Counted from the first letter of the stretch, positions 16,220 through 28,017 are shown. The stretch is DNA of 64,000 nucleotides from Mesorhizobium sp. (GCA_004963905.1 SUGL01000019.1:62001-126000), one strand, 5' to 3'. Notes: generated by a model from the sequence alone, not told the origin. Numbers and translations are program-made.

Positions 16220-17119
16220 GTGAGTGGCCCCGCAGTTGCCGAGGATCGCATTCGTGCCCTGCCCTGCTGGACCGGCAGTATCGAGATCGAGCCGCTGCCG
16301 GGCGGCCTGAGCAACGCCAACTATGTCGTCACCGACGGCGCCGGACGGCATGTCGTGCGCTTCGGCCAGGACTTCCCGTTCCACCATGTCTTTCGCGAGC
16401 GCGAGGTGATGACGGCGCGGGCGGCGCATGCGGCAGGGTTCGCGCCGGCCGTGCATTATGCCGAGCCCGGAATCCTGGTGACGGAATTTCTCGGCGCCAG
16501 GACCTTTCTCGGGGAGGACGTGCGCGCCAATCTCGGCCGCGTGGCGGCGCTGCTGCGCGGCTTCCATCGCGAGATGCCGAACCACGTCTCAGGCGCCGGC
16601 TTCATGTTCTGGGTGTTCCACGTGATCCGCGACTATGCCCGCACGCTGGACGAAGGCGGCAGCCGCAAGAAGGACCAGCTGCCGCGTTATCTGACGCTGG
16701 CGGACGAGCTCGAACGGGCGCAGAAGCTTTTGCCAATCGTCTTCGGCCACAACGATCTTTTGCCGGCGAACATCCTCGACGACGGCAAGCGGCTGTGGCT
16801 GATCGATTTCGAATATGCCGGCTTCAACACGGCAATGTTCGATCTCGCCGGGGCGGCCTCCAATGCCGGCATGAGCGACGACGAATCCTTTGCCTTCCTC
16901 ACCGCCTATTTCATGAAGGAGCCGGACAGCGAGATCCGCCGGTCGCACGCCGCCATGCAATGCGCCTCGCTGCTGCGCGAGGCGATGTGGAGCATGGTCT
17001 CCGAGCTCTATCTCGACGCACCCGGCATCGACTACGTCGCCTATACCGAGGAGAACCTTACCCGGCTCGACGCGGCGCTGGAAAACTACCAGACGAAGTA
17101 CGGAAAACTGCACCCATGA
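16220..17119 (+). CDS. Choline-kinase-like phosphotransferase (APH fold)
   Basis: A 299-residue kinase of the choline/ethanolamine/aminoglycoside phosphotransferase fold. Family elements are PLPGGLSNANYVV (glycine-rich loop), HVVRFGQDFP (region of the ATP-binding Lys/Arg), the catalytic loop FGHNDLLPANIL (Asp near residue 176) and the metal-binding LIDFEYAGFNTAMFDLAG. Start is the GTG at 16220. Its stop overlaps the ATG of the dehydrogenase gene (ATGA), so the two are translationally coupled and probably act on one pathway. The likely substrate is a small amino alcohol such as choline, ethanolamine or a methylated analogue; this is inferred from family and context. Confidence 0.85.
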   Translation: MSGPAVAEDRIRALPCWTGSIEIEPLPGGLSNANYVVTDGAGRHVVRFGQDFPFHHVFREREVMTARAAHAAGFAPAVHYAEPGILVTEFLGARTFLGEDVRANLGRVAALLRGFHREMPNHVSGAGFMFWVFHVIRDYARTLDEGGSRKKDQLPRYLTLADELERAQKLLPIVFGHNDLLPANILDDGKRLWLIDFEYAGFNTAMFDLAGAASNAGMSDDESFAFLTAYFMKEPDSEIRRSHAAMQCASLLREAMWSMVSELYLDAPGIDYVAYTEENLTRLDAALENYQTKYGKLHP

Positions 17120-19569
17120 GCCTGCCCAGCCACGCCGGAATCGTCGTCATTGGCGGCGGCATCATCGGCTGCTCGACCGCCTATCACCTGGCGCGTGACC
17201 ACAAGGCCGACGTTGTGTTGCTTGAGCAAGGCAAGCTGACCTCGGGCTCGACCTGGCACGCGGCCGGCCTGGTCGGACAGCTGCGCTCCTCGGCCTCGAT
17301 CACGCGCGTGCTCAAATATTCGGTCGAGCTCTACAAGGGGCTTGAAGCCGAGACCGGACTGGCGACCGGCTGGAAGATGACCGGCTGTTTGCGGCTGGCC
17401 ACCAACGCCGATCGCTGGACCGAGTTCAAGCGGCTGGCGACGACGGCCAAGAGCTTCGGCATGGACATGCAGCTTCTGTCTCCGGCCGAGGTGAAACGCA
17501 TGTGGCCGCTGATGGAGACAGGCGATCTGGTCGGCGCCTCCTGGCTGCCGACCGACGGCCAGGCGAGCCCCTCCGACATCACGCAATCACTGGCCAAGGG
17601 CGCCCGCATGCATGGCGCAAAACTTTTCGAGGATGTGCGCGTCACCGGCTTCGAGATGATGGATGGCCGCATCACGGCGGTGAAGACCGAGAAGGGCGAC
17701 ATCGCCTGCGACAAGGTGGTGAACTGCGCCGGGCAATGGGCAAGGCAGGTCGGCGCGATGGCCGGCATCAACGTGCCGCTGCAGCCGGTGAAGCACCAGT
17801 ACATCATCACCGAGAAGATCGACGGGCTCGCCAATGACGCGCCGACGATCCGCGATCCCGACCGCCGCACCTATTTCAAGGAAGAGGTCGGCGGGCTGGT
17901 GATGGGCGGCTACGAGCCGAATCCGCAGGCCTGGACGACTGATCTGCCTGGGGGCGACGTGCCCAACGACTGGGAGTTCCGGCTGTTCGACGACGACTAC
18001 GATCACTTCGAACAGCATATGACCCAGGCGATCGCGCGAGTTCCGGCTCTGCAAACCGCCGGCGTCAAGCAGATGATCAACGGGCCGGAAAGTTTCACGC
18101 CGGACGGCAATTTCATCCTCGGCGCGGCGCCCGAATGCTCCAACATGTTCGTCGGCGCCGGCTTCAACGCCTTCGGCATCGCGTCGGGCGGCGGCGCCGG
18201 CTGGGTACTGGCGCAATGGGTTATCGACGGTGAGGCGCCGCTCGACCTCTGGGTCGTCGACATCCGGCGCTTTTCAGGCCTGCACCGCGACCGCGACTGG
18301 GTGCGCGACCGCACGCTCGAAGCCTATGGCAAGCACTACACGATCGGCTTCCCGCACGAGGAATATCTGACTGGACGGCCGCGCATCGTCTCGCCGCTCT
18401 ATGAGCGGCTTAAGACGCATCGCGCGGTGTTCGGCTCCAAGCTCGGCTGGGAGCGGCCGAACTGGTTCGCGCCCGATAGCGTCGAGCCCGAAGACATTTA
18501 CTCCATGGGGCGGCAGAACTGGTTCGGGCCGGTGGGCGAGGAACATCGGCATGTGCGCGAAAAGGTCGGCATCTTCGACCAATCCTCCTTCGCCAAATAT
18601 GAGATGACCGGCACTGATGCGCTAAAGGCGCTCGAATGGATCTGCGCCAACGATATCAACAAGCCGGTTGGGCGGTTGACCTATACGCAGCTTCTCAACA
18701 CGCGCGGCGGCATCGAGGCGGACCTCACGGTGGCGAGGCTCGGCGAGGACAGGTTCTACATCGTCACCGGCACCGGCTTCCGCACGCACGATCTTTCATG
18801 GATCGGCGACCATATCGGCCAAGGACTCGATGCGAAGCTGAAAGACGTCACCGAGGATTTCGGCACGCTGTCGCTGATGGGGCCACGTGCCCGCGCCGTG
18901 CTGTCGGCGGTGACCGATGCGGATGTCTCCAACGCCGCCTTCCCCTTCGGCCATGCGCGCGAGATCAAAATTGCCGGCCACGACGTGCGGGCGCTGCGTG
19001 TGACCTATGTCGGCGAGCTTGGCTGGGAGCTGCATGTGCCGATCCCCGCCACGGGCGAGATTTTCGACGCGCTGATGGCGGCGGGAAAGAAGCATGACAT
19101 CCGGCCGGTCGGCTACCGGGCGCTGGAATCGCTTAGGCTGGAAAAGGGCTACCGCGCCTGGGGTTCCGACATCACGCCGAACGACACGCCGCTGGAAGCG
19201 GGCCTCGGCTGGGCGGTGAAGCTCAGGAAGAACACCGACTTCGTCGGACGGCGGGCGCTGGAGACGACGGCCGGCAAGCCGCCGACCAAACGCCTTGCCG
19301 GCTTCACAGTGGACGATCCCGAAATCGTGCTGCTCGGGCGCGAGACGATCCTGCGCGATGGCAAGCCGGTCGGCTATCTCACCAGCGGCGGCTACGGCTA
19401 CACGCTGGCCAAGAACATCGGCTATGGCTATGTGCGCAACGCCGACGGCGTCAGCGACGATTTCCTGACCTCAGGAGACTACGAGCTGGTGGTGGCGATG
19501 GAGCGCACGCCGGCAAAGATCCATCTCGAGCCGATGTACGATCCGGCGGGAGAGAAGATAAAGGCCTGA
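17116..19569 (+). CDS. Dimethylglycine/sarcosine dehydrogenase-like FAD- and folate-dependent enzyme
   Basis: An 817-residue two-domain enzyme. The N-terminal FAD domain begins with the Rossmann motif VVIGGGIIGCSTAYHLA, followed by a family-type STWHAAGLVGQLR, where a His that can carry covalent flavin is present. From about residue 430 there is a GcvT-like aminomethyltransferase domain (DQSSFAKYEMTGTDA, GELGWELHVPI, ESLRLEKGYRAWG, LGWAVKL), which would pass the released one-carbon unit to tetrahydrofolate. The length matches dimethylglycine dehydrogenase-type proteins. It overlaps the upstream kinase gene by four bases. The substrate could be dimethylglycine, sarcosine or another N-methyl amine. 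Confidence 0.9.
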   Translation: MSLPSHAGIVVIGGGIIGCSTAYHLARDHKADVVLLEQGKLTSGSTWHAAGLVGQLRSSASITRVLKYSVELYKGLEAETGLATGWKMTGCLRLATNADRWTEFKRLATTAKSFGMDMQLLSPAEVKRMWPLMETGDLVGASWLPTDGQASPSDITQSLAKGARMHGAKLFEDVRVTGFEMMDGRITAVKTEKGDIACDKVVNCAGQWARQVGAMAGINVPLQPVKHQYIITEKIDGLANDAPTIRDPDRRTYFKEEVGGLVMGGYEPNPQAWTTDLPGGDVPNDWEFRLFDDDYDHFEQHMTQAIARVPALQTAGVKQMINGPESFTPDGNFILGAAPECSNMFVGAGFNAFGIASGGGAGWVLAQWVIDGEAPLDLWVVDIRRFSGLHRDRDWVRDRTLEAYGKHYTIGFPHEEYLTGRPRIVSPLYERLKTHRAVFGSKLGWERPNWFAPDSVEPEDIYSMGRQNWFGPVGEEHRHVREKVGIFDQSSFAKYEMTGTDALKALEWICANDINKPVGRLTYTQLLNTRGGIEADLTVARLGEDRFYIVTGTGFRTHDLSWIGDHIGQGLDAKLKDVTEDFGTLSLMGPRARAVLSAVTDADVSNAAFPFGHAREIKIAGHDVRALRVTYVGELGWELHVPIPATGEIFDALMAAGKKHDIRPVGYRALESLRLEKGYRAWGSDITPNDTPLEAGLGWAVKLRKNTDFVGRRALETTAGKPPTKRLAGFTVDDPEIVLLGRETILRDGKPVGYLTSGGYGYTLAKNIGYGYVRNADGVSDDFLTSGDYELVVAMERTPAKIHLEPMYDPAGEKIKA

Positions 19570-19582
19570 GCCGGGGAAACGG

Positions 19583-20215
19583 TCAGCCGACGCGCAGCAC
19601 CAGGCCCCTGCTCGGCACCGTATCGGCCTCGCCGGGCATCGAAGCGTAAGGCCGGGTCTCCTCGAGACGGGATATGGCGCCTTGCGCCTCCAGCGCGGTG
19701 ATACGCTCGGCAAAGCCGGCCTGCCAGAGCGTGTTCTTCACTGTCAGCACGATGATGCCGCCTGGACGGCAGATGCGGATCAATTCGTCCAGGCCTTCGA
19801 TCCCGACATGGCCCGAGGTGAAGACGCCGGCCGAGACGATGCCGGCATAAGCGCCGTCGGCGAACGGCAAAGGCCCCCCAAGCGCCAGGCGATGCAAGGC
19901 CGTGTAGACGCCCTTCGCCGCAGCCTTGTCCAGCATGCCTTGCGAGATGTCGAGCGCTTCGACCTGTGGGTAGCCGGTAATGGCCAGCCATTCGCCGATC
20001 AGGCCGGTGCCGGCGCCGGCGTCGAGCAAGGGTTCGGCGCCGCGCGGCAGATGCCGGGCAAGCAGCGCCAGGCAGATCGTCGGATGGCGATAGCCGGCGG
20101 CAGACATGTCCGCGTCATAGGTCTCGGACCAACTGTCATAGATCGCCGCCACCTCGTCCGGCCGCGTCGCCGCGTAGGCGGCGCCCAGCGCGTTGTTGTG
20201 CTTGCCGTCCGCCAT
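19583..20215 (-). CDS. Class I SAM-dependent methyltransferase
   Basis: A 210-residue soluble methyltransferase of the Rossmann fold. Motif I is LLDAGAGTGLIGEWL (about residues 62-76), motif II VEALDISQGMLDKA, and later LIRICRPGGIIVLTVKN. The N-terminal stretch IYDSWSETYDADM is typical of the small-molecule methyltransferases of this group. Start at 20215 is preferred to 20263 because GGGAG lies six to ten bases upstream. It is convergent with the dehydrogenase gene (gap 13 bases) and divergent from the second kinase gene (gap 104 bases). An amine or phospho-amino-alcohol substrate would suit the neighbourhood but is not shown by the sequence. Confidence 0.88.
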   Translation of the reverse strand: MADGKHNNALGAAYAATRPDEVAAIYDSWSETYDADMSAAGYRHPTICLALLARHLPRGAEPLLDAGAGTGLIGEWLAITGYPQVEALDISQGMLDKAAAKGVYTALHRLALGGPLPFADGAYAGIVSAGVFTSGHVGIEGLDELIRICRPGGIIVLTVKNTLWQAGFAERITALEAQGAISRLEETRPYASMPGEADTVPSRGLVLRVG

Positions 20216-20319
20216 TGCCGCTCCCGCCGTCGATTCGCGCCTCTCATGGTAGCCAAGCGGCAAAAACTGTGGAACCGTTCCGCCGTATAAACATGGCGCG
20301 ATGGTAAAGGGGGATGACG

Positions 20320-21216
20320 ATGGACGAGGCGCGCGCGGCGCTGGCCGCCATTCCGATATTGGCCGGCTATGACGGTTCGCTGGAGCGGCTGGGCGGCCTT
20401 ACCAACCGTGTCTACAGGGCCGGCGAGGTCTGCCTGCGCATTCCCGGCAAGGGCACGCAGGAATACATCAACCGCGCCAACGAGGCAGTGGCGGCGCGCG
20501 AGGCGGCCAAAGCCGGCGTCAGCCCAGAGGTGCTCTATGCCGATCCCGCGACGGGCCTGATGGCGACGCGCTTCATCGCCGGCGCCGAGACGATGTCGCC
20601 CGAGAAGTTCAAGGCAAGGCCCGGCAGTCCGGCGCGGGCCGGCGAAGCTTTCCGACAGCTGCATGCGTCGGGCGCGGTCTTTCCCTTCCGTTTCGAGCTG
20701 TTCGCGATGATCGACGACTACCTGAAGGTGCTGTCGACCAAGGATGTCGCGCTGCCGCCAGGCTATCACGACGTGGTGCGCGAGGCTGGCAGCGTGCGCG
20801 AAGCGCTCGCCGCGCATCCGATCCAGCTCGCCGCCTGCCACTGCGATCCGCTTTGCGAAAACTTCCTCGATACGGGCGAGCGGATGTGGATCGTCGACTG
20901 GGAATATTCCGGCATGAACGATCCGCTGTGGGATCTCGGCGACCTCTCCGTCGAAGGCAGGTTCGACGCTGCCCAGGACGAGGCGCTGATGCGCGCCTAT
21001 TTCGGTGGCGAAGCGAGGCCGGCCGAGCGCGGCCGCGTCGTCATCTACAAGGCGATGTGCGACCTGCTCTGGACGCTGTGGGGACTGATCCAGCTCGCCA
21101 ACGACAATCCGGTCGACGATTTCCGCGCCTATGCCGACGGTCGCTTCGCCCGCTGCAAGGCGCTGATGGAGACAGAGGAGTTTTCGCGGCACCTGGCGGC
21201 GGTGCGGGCCGGCTGA
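20320..21216 (+). CDS. Choline/ethanolamine kinase-like phosphotransferase
   Basis: A 298-residue kinase of the choline/ethanolamine kinase family. It shows LERLGGLTNRVYRAG (glycine-rich loop), EVCLRIPGKGTQEYINR (the ATP-binding Arg and the family Tyr-Ile), the catalytic loop ACHCDPLCENFL and the metal-binding IVDWEYSGMNDPLWDLGDLS. ATG 20320 is chosen over 20314 because AGGGGG at 20308-20313 then has six-base spacing. It is clearly distinct from the 16220 kinase and closer to true choline kinases (the EYSG...WDLGDLS segment). Divergent from the methyltransferase; the EamA gene converges on it. Confidence 0.9.
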   Translation: MDEARAALAAIPILAGYDGSLERLGGLTNRVYRAGEVCLRIPGKGTQEYINRANEAVAAREAAKAGVSPEVLYADPATGLMATRFIAGAETMSPEKFKARPGSPARAGEAFRQLHASGAVFPFRFELFAMIDDYLKVLSTKDVALPPGYHDVVREAGSVREALAAHPIQLAACHCDPLCENFLDTGERMWIVDWEYSGMNDPLWDLGDLSVEGRFDAAQDEALMRAYFGGEARPAERGRVVIYKAMCDLLWTLWGLIQLANDNPVDDFRAYADGRFARCKALMETEEFSRHLAAVRAG

Positions 21217-21235
21217 GCAGCGGAAAACCCTGCGG

Positions 21236-22156
21236 TTAGTTCACGCCCTTCGGCACGTTCTCCGGTGGCACGACGGTCTCGACCACCTTCTGACGGTGGA
21301 AGATGAAGATGCCGGCGAGCACGACGATCGCCGAGCCGGCCAGGATGCGCGGGCTCGGCATATCGCCGAAGAAAACCAGGCCGAAGACGATCGCCCACAG
21401 AAGCAGGCTGTAATGCAGCGGCGCCAGCGTCGAGGCCGGCGCCAGCTTCAGCGCCCTGGTGATCATCAGATGGGCGGCGCAGGAGACGACGCCGAGCAGA
21501 AGCATGGCGCCGAAATCGAGTGCGGACGGCGCGCGCCAGGTGCCGACGGTGAACGCTCCGCCGACAATCAGCGTGCCGATCGTCTGCCAGGTCACCAAAG
21601 TGGTGTCACTCGTTCCGCGCAAACGCCGGCCGAGGATGATGGCGAAGCCGAAGGCGATGCTGCCGATCAGGGCATAGGTCGACGACAGCGAGAACGCCGC
21701 CGAGGAGGGTTTCAGGATGATCAGCACGCCGCAGAAGCCAACCAGGATCGCCAGCCAGCGCCGCCAGCCGACCTTCTCGCCCAGCAGGAGATGCGAAAGC
21801 GCGGCGACATAGATCGGTCCGGCCATGTAGAAGCTCATCACGTCGGCGAGCGGCAGATAGACGACGGCGGCATAGAAGAGCCCGGTGTCGAGCGTCGTCG
21901 CCACGACGCGCAGGAGCTGCAGCACCGGCCTTTCCATCTGAAACAGCTTGCCCGCGCCCTGGTTGGCGATCATCGGGCCGAGCACGAAGAAGGCGCCGAT
22001 GGAGCGGATCAGCACCACCTGGCCAACGGAGAAGGAGGCGACCAGCCATTTGCCCATCGCGTCGTTGAGCGCGAACATGAAGTCGCCGGCCAGCATCAAG
22101 AGGATGCCGGCGAGCAAGACGTTGCGGATCGTGAAATTGCGGGCAAGTGGAGCCAT
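21236..22156 (-). CDS. EamA/DMT-family membrane transporter
   Basis: A 306-residue inner-membrane protein with about ten membrane spans in two EamA repeats, the usual drug/metabolite transporter layout. The first repeat starts at VLLAGILLMLAGDFMFALND, the second near FSLSSTYALIGSIAFGFAII. A charged C-terminal tail (FHRQKVVETVVPPENVPKG) ends the protein. ATG 22156 has AGGGAG seven bases upstream. Some relatives are called S-adenosylmethionine or riboflavin transporters, but nothing here is specific. It sits between the second choline-kinase-like gene and the deaminase gene. Confidence 0.87.
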   Translation of the reverse strand: MAPLARNFTIRNVLLAGILLMLAGDFMFALNDAMGKWLVASFSVGQVVLIRSIGAFFVLGPMIANQGAGKLFQMERPVLQLLRVVATTLDTGLFYAAVVYLPLADVMSFYMAGPIYVAALSHLLLGEKVGWRRWLAILVGFCGVLIILKPSSAAFSLSSTYALIGSIAFGFAIILGRRLRGTSDTTLVTWQTIGTLIVGGAFTVGTWRAPSALDFGAMLLLGVVSCAAHLMITRALKLAPASTLAPLHYSLLLWAIVFGLVFFGDMPSPRILAGSAIVVLAGIFIFHRQKVVETVVPPENVPKGVN

Positions 22157-22237
22157 GCCGGCTCCCTAGCTGCACGCAGCCGGTTTGACGAGGGAAATCC
22201 GTAAGACCAGCGGATACGAGGCTGGCCGAAGCGCCGG

Positions 22238-22438
22238 AACTTCGTCATCCACGGGCGGAGCGGGAGCGAAGCGGACGCGCAGACCCGAGGATCCATGCCG
22301 TGACCTCTCGCGACGAGTGAAGGCAGTGCAGGACGGAAAGTCGTTCTGCACCGCCGCAACGCTTACAGGTAACGGCATGGATTCTATGGTCTGCGCCGCG
22401 TCGCTTCGCTCCTTGCTTCGCCATAGAATGACGAAGTT
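22238..22438. repeat. Long palindromic repeat, GTCATCCACGGGCGGAGC family, copy 1
   Basis: Fills most of the 391-bp gap 22157-22547. Outer arms AACTTCGTCATCC and ATGACGAAGTT are inverted, and the interior carries further pairs (GGATCCATGCCGT against ACGGCATGGATTC; CAGGACGGAAAG against a diverged partner). A relative with the same outline lies at 38280-38464. I see no gene in this gap. Confidence 0.82.
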
Positions 22439-22547
22439 AGAAGCGTTCCGGCCAATCGCAAACGGTTCATGATGCTTTGCCCCTCAACGAAGCAAATCGC
22501 TGACTTGGAGATTGGCGGATGCGCGCGCTGCCCCCGGGGTACGTGAC

Positions 22548-23828
22548 CTACGCTGTTTTATGCCTTCGGTTGACACTCTCCGGCCGGCCGGCGATCGACA
22601 GCCTGGTCTCCTGCTTCGTCCGTTCGGCAACGACCTTACCCCTGGCGACGACGCACAGGCGCTCGGGGCGCAGGCGCACCGCCTCGATCGGGTTGCCGGC
22701 ATCGAGCATGACCAGGCTGGCCCGCTTGCCGACCGCAAGCCCGAGATGGTCGAGGCCCATGATGGCGGCGTTGACGTTGGTGACCATGTCGAAGCAGCGC
22801 GCCATGTCGGCCGGGCTCGACATCTGGGCGACATGCAGGCCCATGAAGGCGACGTCGAGCATGTCGGCGGTGCCCAGCGAATACCAGGGGTCAAGCACGC
22901 AATCCTGGCCCCAGCCGACGCGGATGCCGAGCGCCAGCATCTCTTTGACCCGGGTCAGCCCACGCCTTTTCGGAAAGGTGTCGTGGCGGCCCTGCAGCAT
23001 GATGTTGATCAGCGGATTGGGGATCGCCGAGACGCCGGCCTCGGCAATCAGCGGCAGCAGCTTCGAGACGTAGTAGTTGTCCATCGAATGCATCGAGGTG
23101 AGGTGCGAACCGGCCACCCTGCCCTGCAGACCGAGGCGCTGCGTTTCATAGGCAAGCTGCTCGATATGGCGCGACAGCGGATCGTCGGTCTCGTCGCAAT
23201 GCATGTCGACCATCAGGCCGCGTTTGGCGGCGATCTCGCAAAGCTCGGTCACCGAGCGCGTTCCGTCCGCCATGGTGCGCTCGAAATGCGGGATGCCGCC
23301 GACGATGTCGACGCCCATATTGAGCGCCCGGATGGTGTTTTCGCGCGCCGTCGGCGAGCGGTAGAGACCATCCTGCGGAAAGGCGACCAGTTGCAGGTCG
23401 ATATAGGGCGCGACGGTTTTCTTGACGTCGAGCAGCGCCTCGACGGCGAGCAGCCGGTCGTCGCAGACGTCGACATGGGTGCGGATGGCGAGCAGGCCCA
23501 TCGAGACAGCCCAGTCGCAATAGGCGAGCGCGCGGTCGCGCACGGCCTCATGCGTCAAGAGCGGCTTCAACTCGCCCCAGAGCGCGATGCCTTCGAGCAA
23601 GGTGCCCGATGCGTTGATGCGCGGGATGCCGTAGGACAGCGTGGCGTCCATGTGGAAGTGCGGATCGACGAAGGGCGGCGAAACGAGATTGCCGCGCGCG
23701 TCAACCTCGGTTCGTGCCGAGCCCTGTAGCTCCGGCTCGATGGCGGCAATGGTCTCGCCGGCGACGCCGATATCGGCAATCCTGCCGTCCGGCAGCGTGC
23801 CGCCGCGCACGATGAGGTCGAAATCCAT
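22548..23828 (-). CDS. Cytosine-deaminase-like amidohydrolase
   Basis: A 426-residue metal-dependent amidohydrolase of the cytosine deaminase (CodA-like) group, which deaminates cytosine or related heterocycles. Metal and catalytic motifs: PPFVDPHFHMDATLSYG (HxH), VDMHCDETDDP (His and Glu), GSHLTSMHSMD, and VGWGQDCVLDPWYSLGT (catalytic Asp). N-terminal beta-sandwich strands start FDLIVRGGTLPDG. The C terminus ends with a short basic tail after the usual VVARGKVVAE strand. ATG 23828 has an AAGGGG some eleven bases before it. Creatinine-, isoguanine- or other ring deamination cannot be excluded. Confidence 0.88.
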   Translation of the reverse strand: MDFDLIVRGGTLPDGRIADIGVAGETIAAIEPELQGSARTEVDARGNLVSPPFVDPHFHMDATLSYGIPRINASGTLLEGIALWGELKPLLTHEAVRDRALAYCDWAVSMGLLAIRTHVDVCDDRLLAVEALLDVKKTVAPYIDLQLVAFPQDGLYRSPTARENTIRALNMGVDIVGGIPHFERTMADGTRSVTELCEIAAKRGLMVDMHCDETDDPLSRHIEQLAYETQRLGLQGRVAGSHLTSMHSMDNYYVSKLLPLIAEAGVSAIPNPLINIMLQGRHDTFPKRRGLTRVKEMLALGIRVGWGQDCVLDPWYSLGTADMLDVAFMGLHVAQMSSPADMARCFDMVTNVNAAIMGLDHLGLAVGKRASLVMLDAGNPIEAVRLRPERLCVVARGKVVAERTKQETRLSIAGRPESVNRRHKTA

Positions 23829-23994
23829 CTGTCGTCATCCCCTTTGGTAGAATCAGCAATCATCGTGGCCGACGGGATGGCCTGCCGCAGCCTTTTCTTT
23901 CCCCGTCGGCGAAAGGTTTCCTCCGGCGGCAACTCGCTCTATAAGCCGCCTCTCGCCTTCGTGGCGAATCCGAAATTCACATGGGATAAGCCGT

Positions 23995-25749
<1,755 letters not shown>

Positions 25750-25760
25750 CGCTGCGCTCC

Positions 25761-25936
25761 CCTTCCCCCCCCTTGTGGGGGAAGGTGGCTCGGCGCGCAG
25801 CGCCGAGACGGATGAGGGGTGTTCCAGCGGAGCGAGACGTTGGCGAATTCTGACCGGATAAGCGGCACCACCAAGCTGGAGCACCCCTCATCCGTCGCCT
25901 TCGGCGACACCTTCTCCCGCAAGGGGAGAAGGGGGA
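25761..25936. repeat. Palindromic intergenic repeat, copy 6
   Basis: Inverted ends CCTTCCCCCCCCTTG and CAAGGGGAGAAGG with internal ACGGATGAGGGGTG against CACCCCTCATCCGT. It lies between the convergent ABC exporter and ilvD genes and could end transcription from both sides. Confidence 0.85.
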
Positions 25937-25946
25937 GCCTAGCTGT

Positions 25947-27791
25947 TTACTCCGGCACTTTCCGCACCGCGCCCTTGTCGGCGCTGGTGGCGAAGGCGGC
26001 GTAGGCGCGCAGCGCCGTCGTCACTTTCCGCTTGCGCTTTTCCGTCGGTTTCCAGGCATCGGCACCCTTGGCCGCCATCGCGGCGCGGCGGGCATCGAGC
26101 TCGGCCTCGCTGACGGCGAGATGGATCTTGCGGTTGGGGATGTCGATCTCGATCGTGTCGCCTTCCTGGACTAGGCCGATCAGCCCGCCTTCGGCGGCTT
26201 CGGGCGAGACGTGGCCGATCGACAGACCCGACGTGCCGCCGGAGAAGCGGCCGTCGGTGATCAGCGCGCAGGCCTTGCCGAGGCCTTTCGATTTCAGGTA
26301 GCTGGTCGGATAGAGCATTTCCTGCATGCCCGGACCGCCGCGCGGCCCCTCATAGCGGATGACGACGATGTCGCCCGCCTTGATCTCGTTGCCGAGAATC
26401 GCCTTGACGCTCGCGTCCTGGCTTTCGAAGACCCGCGCGGGGCCGGTGAATTTCAGGATCGACTCGTCGACGCCGGCCGTCTTCACGATGCAGCCGTCGA
26501 GCGCCAGATTGCCCTTCAGCACCGCCAGGCCGCCATCCTTGGAGAACGGCGTCTTGGCCGAGCGGATGACGCCCGTCTCGCGGTTCGTGTCGAGCTCGTC
26601 CCAGCGCCGGTCCTGGCTGAAGGCGACCTGCGTCGGCACGCCGCCGGGCGCGGCGCGGAAGAACGCGCGCACATTCTCGGCAGAAGTGCGGGCGATGTCC
26701 CAATGATCGAGCGCCTCGCCGAGCGTGCCGGTGTGTACCGTCGGCAGATCGCGGTTGATCAGGCCGGCCTGGTCGAGCTCGCCGAGGATCGCCATGATGC
26801 CGCCCGCCCGGTGAACATCTTCCATGTGGACGTCGGCCTTGGCAGGCGCGACCTTGCACAGCACCGGCACCTTTCGCGACAGCCGGTCGATGTCCTCCAT
26901 GGTGAAGTCGACCTCGCCCTCGTGCGCTGCGGCGAGGATGTGCAGCACCGTGTTGGTCGAACCGCCCATGGCGATATCGAGCGCCATGGCGTTCTCGAAA
27001 GCACCCTTGGAGGCGATGCTGCGCGGAAGTGCGCTTTCGTCGTCCTGCTCGTAGTAGCGCTGCGCGAGATCGACGATCAGATGGCCGGCCTCGACGAATA
27101 GGCGCTTGCGGTCGGCATGGGTGGCGAGGGTCGAGCCGTTGCCAGGCAGCGAGAGGCCTAGCGCTTCGGTCAGGCAGTTCATCGAGTTGGCCGTGAACAT
27201 GCCCGAGCACGAGCCGCAGGTCGGACAGGCCGAGCGCTCGATGACCTTCACGTCCTCGTCGGAGACGCGGTCGTCGGCGGCCGCCACCATGGCGTCGACC
27301 AGATCGAGCGCCTGCGCTTTGCCGGCCAGAACCACCTTGCCGGCCTCCATCGGCCCGCCGGAGACGAAGACAGTCGGGATGTTGAGGCGCAGCGAGGCCA
27401 TCAGCATGCCGGGCGTGATCTTATCGCAATTGGAGATGCAGACCATGGCGTCGGCGCAATGCGCGTTGACCATGTATTCGACGGAGTCGGCGATCAGCTC
27501 GCGCGACGGCAGCGAATAGAGCATGCCGTCATGGCCCATGGCGATGCCGTCGTCGACGGCGATGGTGTCGAACTCCTTGGCGACGCCGCCGGCCTTCTCG
27601 ATCTCGCGCGCGACGAGCTGGCCGAGATCCTTCAGATGCACATGACCCGGCACGAACTGGGTGAAGGAATTGACCACCGCGATGATCGGCTTGCCGAAAT
27701 CCGAATCCTTCATACCGGTGGCGCGCCACAGGCCGCGGGCGCCGGCCATGTTGCGGCCATGGGTGGTGGTGCGGGAGCGATAGGCAGGCAT
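25947..27791 (-). CDS. ilvD: Dihydroxy-acid dehydratase
   Basis: Third enzyme of valine/isoleucine synthesis: dehydrates dihydroxy acids to 2-oxo acids, using an iron-sulfur cluster. The 614-residue length matches the E. coli enzyme. The N terminus [19 protein letters not shown] and the next [14 protein letters not shown] are hallmarks. Cluster cysteines are seen in [11 protein letters not shown] and in [18 protein letters not shown]. The C terminus includes [22 protein letters not shown], where the catalytic Ser lies. Start at 27791 follows AAGGACA; the in-frame extension to 27839 is not conserved in character. Monocistronic by position, between a repeat and a VOC gene in the opposite direction. 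Confidence 0.97.
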   Translation of the reverse strand: MPAYRSRTTTHGRNMAGARGLWRATGMKDSDFGKPIIAVVNSFTQFVPGHVHLKDLGQLVAREIEKAGGVAKEFDTIAVDDGIAMGHDGMLYSLPSRELIADSVEYMVNAHCADAMVCISNCDKITPGMLMASLRLNIPTVFVSGGPMEAGKVVLAGKAQALDLVDAMVAAADDRVSDEDVKVIERSACPTCGSCSGMFTANSMNCLTEALGLSLPGNGSTLATHADRKRLFVEAGHLIVDLAQRYYEQDDESALPRSIASKGAFENAMALDIAMGGSTNTVLHILAAAHEGEVDFTMEDIDRLSRKVPVLCKVAPAKADVHMEDVHRAGGIMAILGELDQAGLINRDLPTVHTGTLGEALDHWDIARTSAENVRAFFRAAPGGVPTQVAFSQDRRWDELDTNRETGVIRSAKTPFSKDGGLAVLKGNLALDGCIVKTAGVDESILKFTGPARVFESQDASVKAILGNEIKAGDIVVIRYEGPRGGPGMQEMLYPTSYLKSKGLGKACALITDGRFSGGTSGLSIGHVSPEAAEGGLIGLVQEGDTIEIDIPNRKIHLAVSEAELDARRAAMAAKGADAWKPTEKRKRKVTTALRAYAAFATSADKGAVRKVPE

Positions 27792-28017
27792 CGGACTGTC
27801 CTTGCTGGCTGGTCGCGCCAAAGCGTGGCGCGACGGCACTGTATCTTAGTCGGCGCCGGTTATAGCGACCAAGGTCCGGCCTTGCCACAGTTTTGCGCTG
27901 CGCCACGATTCTTCAGGAAAATTTGAAGATCGCTGTCGGATCGCACTTTCCCTGTCCGTCCTTTAGGCAGACGGCACCAAATCGCCGCCCAACCTGAACA
28001 AGCCCGAGGAGCAAGAC

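Noticed and set aside
15987..16223. 78-codon ORF in the leader of the kinase/dehydrogenase operon
   Set aside because: It has GGGAGG before the ATG, but it runs through the terminator and no family is recognisable; kept only as a possible leader peptide.
16108..17115. Upstream in-frame extension of the dehydrogenase gene
   Set aside because: It overlaps the kinase gene in another frame; the ATG at 17116 starts the Rossmann motif at the normal distance.
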